Assembly (NCBI GenBank): GCA_024305745.1
Contig: JAHRBS010000001.1
Coordinates: 1,550,001 to 1,614,000 of the forward strand
Source: Polyporus tsugae
Lineage: Eukaryota > Basidiomycota > Agaricomycetes > Polyporales > Polyporaceae
Reading direction: 5' to 3'
DNA length: 64,000 nt
Of the stretch, positions 56,548 to 64,000 are shown one piece after another. Numbering within the stretch: position 1 is the first letter of the stretch; the number at the start of each line of letters is the position of its first letter. Both the position numbers and the translations under genes were made by a program. A model generated the notes under the pieces. The model saw nothing but the letters and a program-made list of their open reading frames with translations, ran no database searches and was not told the origin of the DNA.

Positions 56548-59276
56548 ATGTCTACCTCCTTGTCCCCGACGTCAACCACATCCGCCGCTCCTTCCGCGTC
56601 CTCCACGGCTGCCGCCTCCCTCTCCGTCCCTGGAAACCTCAAGGCACTTCCTCTTCATTCGCCTACTCTGTACTTCTCTCATTCTGGCTTCTTAGATCGT
56701 CGGCATTATCCTCGCCATTGCCAGTGGTCTCCTCATCGGCTCCAGCTTCGTCTTCAAGAAGAAGGGTCTCCTCAGTGCTCAGAAGGGTCAGGTCGCGGGA
56801 GAGGGTGTAGCATATCTCAAGTCGGTATGTAGCCACCCCATTTCTCCACCCAAGGCCCATGTTAACCCTCGCCAAGCCACTATGGTGGATCGGAATGACA
56901 AGTGCGTCCATAACTATATCCACCACAGCGTGCGGGGGTTAACTCTAATTTCAAGTGATGATCATGGGTGAGCTCTGTAACTTCGCCGGTATGCCACACT
57001 TCAATCGTACATTCCCAGTCAATCTAGTGGACTCACTTCGTACCCAGCATACGCATTCGTCGAGGCTATTGTCGTCGTACGTCAACATAAGGTCCTCACC
57101 TTTCATCCCCTAACCGCCCTGTGTCTTAGACCCCAATGGGCGCGCTCTCCGTCGTCATATGCGCCGCCTTGTCCTCCATATTCCTTCAAGAGAAACTAAG
57201 CTTCTTTGGCTGGCTTGGATGTGGTCTCTGCGTCGTACGTCTGTCCTGCCCTATGCTTGCTCGGTCCTGTTCTAACCCGTTTGTCTGTTTCCCGTCAGCT
57301 TGGGTCTGTCATCATAGCGCTCAATGGTACAGCATTCCCTCCTTTGAATTTGATTGCAACCTTACCCCCTCGCGTCATAGGTCCGCAGGAGTCGTCCATA
57401 GGGCAGATCACCGAGTTCCAGAAACTATTCTTGTCTCCTGGCTTCTTGGTGTATGGATCCATCCTCATTGTGGCCTCTCTGGTCATCATATTCTTCTTTG
57501 CCCCAAGGTGCGTCACCGGACTCATGTTAAATCAAATATCACCTGACCCCCCTCCAAAGATACGGCAAGAAGAGCATGTTGTGGTACATCATGGTGTGTA
57601 GCATGATTGGAGGCATCAGCGTCAGTGTCACCACCGGATTGGGATCCGCAATTGTGACCACAGCCATGGGCGACAACCAGGTGAGTATGGTTATCGTACC
57701 ACTTAGCTTGTCACTCATTCCACCATATTGGCAGTTCAAGAACTGGTTTATTTACTTCCTTATGGTATTCATCGCTGTAACATTAAGTAAGGCGTTGACA
57801 CCTGGCATTGAGGATGCCGTACTTACAAGTGCCCGACAGTCACGGAGGTGTACTATCTCAATGTGGCGCTGGCGCTCTTCAATACTGGTTAGTAGTCCCT
57901 CCTTCCTAGTATGCCTGTAACTGACCGTCGCACATCACTCTCTAGCCATGGGTATGTGCCCGCTGTTTGCCGCTGTTGCAGCTTAACTGACATGCCTCGC
58001 AGTCACCCCGACATACTATGTGATCTGTGGGTCGATTCTTCGGCTTTGACATTGCATGCTTCGCTAACTCGCCTCTCCAGTCACATTTTTCTCGATGGTG
58101 ACCACCATTGTGTTGTTCCAGGGACTGCAGGCACCGGCTGTCCAGATCATCACCCTCGTCATGGGGTTCTTGGTAATCTGTGTCGGGATCACCGTGCTTC
58201 AACTGTCAAAGATCGATCCGGCCCAGATCAAGACGCTCGACAGGCGCTCTACGTTGCTCTTGCAGGCGGCGAGGAATAACACCGAAGGCGTCGATGAGAA
58301 GAGTTTGGCCGCCGTTGAAGACCCGGGCATGGACGCGCTGCGGGGTAGCTTCGGCACCATGGGCAGCATCATCCGGGCGCGCAGTGCACGCCGGATGAGC
58401 ATGAACAGCCGCGCCTCCGGATCCATCCGCTCGCGGTACAGCAGCCAGCTACCACCGCCCGGCCAGCGCGACGATTCGCTCGACGGTCTAAAGCGACACC
58501 AACTCTTCGACAACCCCATGCCAGCAACCCCGGACAGACTGGGCGACGGGTTCATGGAGAGGGGTTCGATGATGAGCCATCCGTCGGTACTTGGCTCGCC
58601 ATTCTCCCAGCGAAAACAAACCATCAAGTTCGGCAATGAAGATGTGGTGCACTCGTACCACGTGCCGGGCTCTGGGGATGATTCGGCGACACACGAGCGT
58701 AGAAATGCGCCACACGCGAACGGGAGCATCAAGTACGACTCGGTCAGTAGCGGTGGCTGGTCCTCTAAAGCCGTAGTCGGGACTAATGGCGAGCAGACGC
58801 CAACAGCGGGCAGTCAAGTCCTCCGCCTGCCCCCCATCGAGTCGAGGGAGGACATCACCGATCCCTCCATACCACTCACCGCCCCCGCCGTGCTCGAGAG
58901 TGGGAGCGACGCCGCCCGCCGGCGTCCAACACTCTCAAGCCCATTCGACAGGCTGCCATCCACCGGGACGATGTCCTCCTTCCCCTCCGCTCCTTCCACC
59001 TCCGCACCGAGCTCTCCTAGCCGCCATGCTGGTCCGTCAACACCGAGCAAGTCATCCGGCCTGCATTCCCTGCCGCTCTTCGGGCGTTCCCCGAGCTCCA
59101 GGCATTACCCGCGTGGCGACCGCGATGACGACCGTGAGGAGAGCACCAGCCTGTGGAACAGGTTGTCCACGGAGAGCTTGGAAGCATCTGAGAATCCGAG
59201 CGAGACCGATCTGCCAGGGGGCGGGATAAGGCTGGTCCCTAGCGCAAACCCGAGGCATCGATCGGACATGGTGTAA
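56548..59276 (+). CDS. NIPA-type magnesium transporter (DUF803 family), 672 aa, 14 exons
   Basis: Exons: 56548-56643, 56696-56824, 56877-56901, 56956-56988, 57048-57076, 57130-57234, 57299-57326, 57381-57507, 57560-57680, 57735-57786, 57840-57887, 57946-57951, 58003-58026 and 58081-59276, totalling 2019 nt with TAA. After a Ser/Thr-rich N-terminus, about nine transmembrane helices follow with family motifs SGLLIGSSFVFKKKGLLSAQ, LWWIGM, NFAAYAFVEAIVVTPMGALS, SSIFLQEKLSFFGWLGC, LFNTAMVTPTYYVIF and VVTPMGAL-like repeats. The C-terminal 280 residues are a disordered cytosolic tail. Exon 12 is just six nucleotides and supplies AM in NTAMVT. The first intron appears to start with GC (AAG|GCACTT); the alternative GT donor inside VPG would delete four residues. 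Other exons of 24-33 nt are also present. It should move Mg2+ across plasma or endomembranes. Confidence 0.92.
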
Positions 59277-60015
59277 TTTGGACCTTGTGCTACAGTATCT
59301 CGTACCTGGGTGGGTACTCTACATCATTCTTGTGATAGATCCTTGTGTGGGATAGATGCAGTATGTAGTAGAAAGCATGCACTGCATTGCGACGGACTTG
59401 GACTGGACTCGCTGCCCTTCACTAGCACTGCTTGCGCATGTGCATCTTTCCGCGGTTTCCCGTGTCGTCTGTCTGTGTCTGGTGATATGTCTCTTCGAAT
59501 TGTACGCATACCCCGTCGCCGTGTGTCTTCTGTACATGTGTTGCGGCCCCTTTGTCTCCCTGGCATGCCTCCGCGGCTTTCGCGTACTTGTGCACCCACC
59601 TTCACACATGGGTTACTTCCAGCATGTGAATTGCCTCTCGCGGAGTCGACAAGAACGTAGCCGAAGTTCGCCTCTTCGGGGGTGTCCGACAGAATAGGCG
59701 ATGTAATTCCGAGGCGCACGCACGACCGGAATGTCGAGACGGTCGCACCCAGCTCGGCGTTCCGTCCCAAGCGGTCCCCCTTCTGCCAATGCCATGCCGT
59801 CATTCAAAACAAATTCTGTTTCCACACTGTATTGCCAAGGAGTACAAGTCCGAGTCGTCGTCCGCATCATTCCGCACAATCCCGCACACGCAAAAGGCCG
59901 AAGTCCCCACAGTCCCCACGCGCCTGCAATTTGGTTCCGCGAAAGTGCGGCCCAAACGGGAACGGGGATGGTGTGGGATCAGAGGGGCATCTGCCATCCT
60001 GGCATATGCCGGTTA
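59277..60015. other. Intergenic region 3' of the NIPA gene
   Basis: Holds the transporter 3' UTR. The open frames here on both strands are unremarkable. Confidence 0.4.
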
Positions 60016-60585
60016 CAGTAGACACCCTCTTAACGCATACTTCTCATAACGCATAACCCCTTATAACGCATGGCTCGAGGCCTTTCCCGACTTGGGGAAG
60101 GGGGGAAAACGCATAATCCCCTGATAACGCATACGCATACCCCTTCGGGCCGGGATAAAGGCATACCTGGACGTTATGTAATTTCAATTGTTGGGCACAT
60201 ACGGTGCTGCGGTTGAATAAAATTGTTCCTTAATCCCCTGTCGCTCCTCCCTATGGCCCCGAAAGCGATCGAAATCCTCAAAAGAGGGCTTAAGGTCCTA
60301 GAAGCCACTTTTGCATTGCGAAAATCTCAACTCCTTGCTCGTCGCGCCGAGAACAAATCGATTATGGTCCCTACTGAAATCACTGACTTCTTTGCACGTA
60401 CTAGATAGACTAGTCTAGTTAGACCACCTATGTACGAACGACTCCACCACATGGTGGGCGCCTATAATCAGAAGTCTCGTCCCTTGGTGGGCGCCTAATA
60501 TCGACGCCTCCCATAACCCATGACCCCTAATAACACATACCACGGACCCCTTCCCGAGGGGTATGCGTTAAGAGGGTGTCTACTG
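60016..60585. mobile_element. Tc1/mariner- or pogo-type MITE, 570 bp
   Basis: A perfect 25-bp terminal inverted repeat, beginning CAGTAGACACCCTCTTAACG, stands at 60016-60040 and in reverse at 60561-60585. TA dinucleotides flank both ends (60014-60015 and 60586-60587), matching the TA target duplication of Tc1/mariner elements. The interior repeats AACGCATA/ATAACGCAT and TGGTGGGCGCCTA. A 61-codon frame (60223-60408, MAPKAIEILKRGLKVLEATF) may be a relic of a transposase or captured sequence. The element is far too short to encode transposase, so it is non-autonomous. Confidence 0.9.
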
Positions 60586-60605
60586 TACTGTACTGTACTG
60601 TACTG
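60581..60605. repeat. (TACTG)5 pentanucleotide repeat at the MITE edge
   Basis: Five copies of TACTG. The first overlaps the last bases of the MITE terminal repeat, so the array seems to have grown from the element end plus its TA duplication. Confidence 0.9.
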
Positions 60606-61823
60606 TGCATCTCGATGGATCATGGATTGGATTTTCTGATTTTTGGTCCGATTGAATCGCGCGGTGCCCTTCCCGTTTCAGGATAATCTGACGCCACCTG
60701 CGCAACCAACCAGCGACCAACCAGCAACGCAGCTCATGATCCAAGTCTTCCCGACTTCCTCCCCATTTCCTTGAAATCCTTCCCTTCAACTCTGCCCCCA
60801 GCCGCTCGCGTGCCAATCGCCGCATCGTCAGTCTCCCCGCATCGGGCTCGGCTCGCCGACGGATGCACATTGTCCACGGCCGCCTTGCCCGCAACCAGTG
60901 CCCATATTCCTGGGTCCCGAGTGAACGCCCCCCCCGACTAAATTAAGGTCGAGGCTCCAGCGTCGATAGGCCCCAGATGTGTGCAGATCCCCCTCGGCCG
61001 GCCGCTGGCCAATCACGATCACGACCAGCGAGTGCCATCTGGGGTCGCACTTCCTTGTTCTGGCGTGCGCCCACGCTCGGATTCTTTTACGTGTCGGGCA
61101 GGCGAGTTCGGAGGCAGTCCATTAGGAGGAAGCACCGCGAAGCGCACCGGGGGGGCCTTCTATACCCTCGGGCCACGGGCTTAAAATTCGGCTGCATGCG
61201 GCGGGGTGGGTACGCGCGCACGATGCATGACGCAGGCCAGGAATAGCGCTCCCCTTTAATAACGACATGTCGAGTAGGGGATCACACCAGCCGCTCGGTC
61301 GGAGTGCGCGCTGCCAGCGAATCGACGGTCCAGTTGGCATTTGCGCATGCTACGCGGATTACTGTATGGTGAGGCGCTAGAAGTGGTACATGCCGCGATA
61401 CGACAGACATTCCATAACAGTGTCCTCTCACTACTATGTATGACTAGTCTGCGGCCAGTCCGGTGTCACTGTGGGTGGACTACTCGATAAGGTGACGTGG
61501 GAGTGGATGGGGGACGAGAGCCCGGGGTATACTGTGTCAACACAAAGCAACACGAAGGGTACGAATATACTACTAGAGACAACAGCGGAACGATGCGATG
61601 CGATGATTCATAACGGCGACAATGTGCAAACGGGGGACGAGATACAAAAACGGCAGAAATGGATGATGAGGGGGCGCGAGCAACGATGGCGTTAAGATGG
61701 ATCTGCCGGAGATGGCGGGGCGATAAAATGACTGTCCGAAGGGGCAGGGAGGGGAGCCGACAGTCCGGTAAGGCTCGGACCCAACGACGATGCGGGTGGA
61801 TGCGAAATACGAGCGAAAAATGT
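60586..61823. other. Intergenic region between MITE and Zn2Cys6 gene
   Basis: No supported gene; short open frames only. Past about 61460 the sequence is probably 3' UTR of the minus-strand regulator gene. Confidence 0.4.
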
Positions 61824-63418
61824 TCAATGCGAAAGCTGCAGAGAAGGACGACGGTAGGGCTCGTCGGACAAGTCGTATACCCGTGGCCGGATCCCGCGCC
61901 GCGAGGTGGACGGGTACACGCACTTGAGCTTGCGCTTCGCGCATTGACTGTACACATGGTCAGCACCGAACAATTCATCTCAAGGGAAAACACATGGGCA
62001 CTCACTTGCACGTACGATCTGGCGAGCTGGAAGGCGGGCTTTGGCACGCGATCTTGCGCTTGCGACAGAAGAAGCAGGCCAGGGTAAGCGGCTTCTTGGG
62101 GCTGTCCTCGATTAACGATGATGGCCGGGGTATAGGCGGCGGGGGTGGAATACTCGGGATTGAGAGAACATGATGAGAGGGGAACAGTGCACGGGTGGCG
62201 TCGTCCATGGGGCATGTGCTGTTGTGAAGGGTATGGATATCGTGTACTTGCTGTGGCCGCGGTGCGTGGATCAAGGAGTATGCGTAGCGAGAGGACGACG
62301 GCGACACTGGGCTGGACCCATACCCTGACCCTTCGCCGGAAGGATCGATGCGGGGATATGAGTATGGGCAGGAGGGTGGTTGATAAAAGTGGACGTTGGT
62401 GTGGCTAGGCAGGCCGGACAAGAAATGTGACTCCGCATGGGGCTCAGGGTGCGGGTAATTGTCGTAGCCAGGCTGCTGCTCGTACGCCATCCCACCTGCG
62501 AGTCATTAAGCACAGACGTCAATCCATGGCAATGATTGGGCTAAGAAGGCGGCGCTCATACCTTGTTCTGGGAACCGATCACAATAAGCTCCTTCATCGA
62601 TCGGCGAGTTGGTATAGCCTTCGTCGAAGTAGCCCCTGGTAGAATAAACGGGGTGGCTCGCGAATAAGGACGAGCCGACATTGTGGTAGGAGGAATGAGT
62701 GTCAGGCAAGGAACAAGCGATAGCCTATAACAACAATTAGCCGCGTGGCCAAGTGGAGCGGGCAGTGCGGCTTACGGTATCGCAAGTGAGGTCCTGCTGA
62801 TGGAACTTGGGCTTGGAGAACCCGGTCTTGTCGCCATTGTCCGAGCTGTCACCGTCATGCTGGGCATACGGCAAGCCTGAGGAGCGCATCGTGAGCTGCG
62901 CGGCCACGCCACTCGCGAGCTTGGGCTGGTCGAGAGACGGGCTGGGAACGTTGACTGAGGCCGCCCGGTCTCCTCGCGTAGAGTATGAGCTAGCTGCGGA
63001 ATTGGTGGTATTGGACCCCGATTGGTTGGGGGCGACGAACGGGTAGGCGGCTATCGAGTTGTCCGGGGACCGATTGCAGCCCTCCGAGATAGTTATCTAG
63101 CGTGAAGTGTTACGAGATGTCTCGCGAACATGGACAAGACAGACTTACGGGATACGCAGTCTGGAGAAGCAGCCCGTATGGCGGGGACGCGCCAAAGTAA
63201 CCGGAGTCCGCGCCGTGCGCATACTGAGTCCCGGCGTGACCAGCAACGTAATCGGGACCTTCGTAGCCGTCCGGACGATGGTAGTAGCCAGCAACTGGTT
63301 CGAAGTCAGCTACATATGGTTGTTGTGCAGGAGGGTCGACGGGGGTGCCCAAGTAGTCTGAATCGGCATCGAAGTCGGGAGCGCCCTGGCATAGCTGCGG
63401 GAGTAGTTGGGCAGACAT
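61824..63418 (-). CDS. Zn(II)2Cys6 transcription factor with C-terminal zinc cluster, 455 aa, five exons
   Basis: Minus-strand exons 63418-63149, 63096-62776, 62724-62562, 62495-62006 and 61947-61824 total 1368 nt with TGA. The first 380 residues are low-complexity, rich in Tyr, Pro, Ser and Gly (PVAGYYHRPDGYEGPDYVAG, HAESHFLSGLPSHTNVHFYQ), like an activation region. The zinc cluster lies near the end, about residues 395-428: ACFFCRKRKIACQSPP, then TCNQCAKRKLKCVYPSTSRR, with the last splice joining TC to NQC. Six cysteines are present, with a longer loop between the two halves. The protein stops 28 residues after the cluster and has no fungal-specific regulatory domain. It is a nuclear DNA-binding regulator of unknown targets. 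The ATG at 63418 is preferred over one at 63529, whose extra residues are Pro/Ser/Arg-rich and leader-like. Confidence 0.88.
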
Positions 63419-64000
63419 GGGGGTAGCTAAAATGGCAAGTGTGCAAGAACGGCGTGATGGGCGCGGAAGCAGATGCAGACGAAGGGGGGCGGGGGTTGGC
63501 GAGGAGGATGCGAGTCGGAGCGAGGGCAAGGGGACGGACGGACGGCGGGGTCTTTGTAGGTCCCATCGTATATGAAGTGAAGAGCAAGAGGTGTGCAGGG
63601 TTGTGACGCTTAGCGCCGGCGCCTCGGGATAGGAATCCGGGTTAGATTCTCGACGAATTCGCAGTCAGATGATTCCTATTCATCATTTCCCATCTTCTGC
63701 ACTTTTGTCATCCCAGATTCCGACAGATATCCTTTTCGTTTTCCTTCCCTTTTCCATCCCATCCCCCACATCCGACCGCCTTCCTCGGTCCTCTCGATCC
63801 CCGAGGACTCGCTCGCTCCCACTGCGATCCCAAGGGTGAAAGGGTGGCTTCAGAATGCGCGCCAACCATGACATGTCTCAATTTGTATTTTATTCTGGGG
63901 TCGCAGCGGCCTGCCCGGGGCTCGCTGTAAAGGAAAGTGAATATCCTCGGGGCCCTCCCCTGGGCTTTATTCGCCCGATCCGGACAGGGTCCTCGCCGGT
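63419..64000. other. Upstream region of the C-terminal-cluster regulator
   Basis: Probably the promoter and 5' leader of the minus-strand regulator gene. No coding frame is supported to the window end. Confidence 0.45.

Noticed and set aside
61466..62215. Minus-strand open frame of 249 codons
   Set aside because: It reads through the last intron and 3' UTR of the Zn2Cys6 gene in the wrong frame; the zinc cluster requires the other frame.

Overview
The window reads as nuclear DNA of a filamentous basidiomycete of the Agaricomycetes, probably Polyporales. Genes are split by many short GT-AG introns (about 45-100 nt), coding sequence is GC-rich, and several families are typical of that group: a DUF6593 protein, a DOMON-cytochrome b561 protein, a Zn2Cys6 regulator with a GPDKRPGTRQRS tail, and hAT transposons. 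There is no sign of bacterial or organellar sequence. Exon structures were assembled by eye from splice signals and reading-frame continuity. Every assembled multi-exon gene model given with exon coordinates closes to a whole number of codons.

Layout. 1-2.2 kb: 3' end of a COG3-like gene and a LAMTOR1/Ego1-like gene on the opposite strand. 2.2-7.1 kb: gene-poor. 7.1-10.5 kb: an 11-exon Zn2Cys6 transcription factor. 10.9-11.9 kb: a P-loop kinase-like gene whose Walker A motif lies on an 11-nt exon. 12.1-17.6 kb: a mobile-DNA island holding a short tandem duplication, a complete hAT element (8-bp target-site duplication, 10-bp TIRs, transposase with one in-frame stop), an abutting 865-bp foldback palindrome with 255-bp arms, and an interrupted tRNA-Phe-like gene. 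17.8-27 kb: an MMTAG2-like protein, a DUF6593 protein, SQS1 (R3H/G-patch) and USE1 (ER SNARE), the last two sharing a divergent promoter. 27-33.5 kb: gene-poor, with a decayed F-box-like fragment. 33.5-36.3 kb: a Ser/Pro-rich disordered protein.

39.3-64 kb is gene-rich: two small unknown genes, homocysteine S-methyltransferase, 40S ribosomal protein S0, glucosamine-6-phosphate deaminase (NAG1), a NIMA-related kinase, two adjacent cytochrome b561 genes (one with signal peptide and DOMON domain), a NIPA-type Mg2+ transporter with a 6-nt exon, a 570-bp TA-flanked MITE, and a second Zn2Cys6 regulator with its zinc cluster at the C-terminus.

Most recognisable genes are housekeeping: Golgi/ER trafficking, nutrient signalling, RNA processing, translation, amino-sugar and methionine metabolism, mitosis. 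They do not form a pathway cluster. I found no CRISPR, prophage, secondary-metabolite cluster or clearly novel multi-gene system. The unusual content is structural: very small exons in several genes, the hAT/foldback/tRNA island, the MITE, and the duplicated b561 pair.
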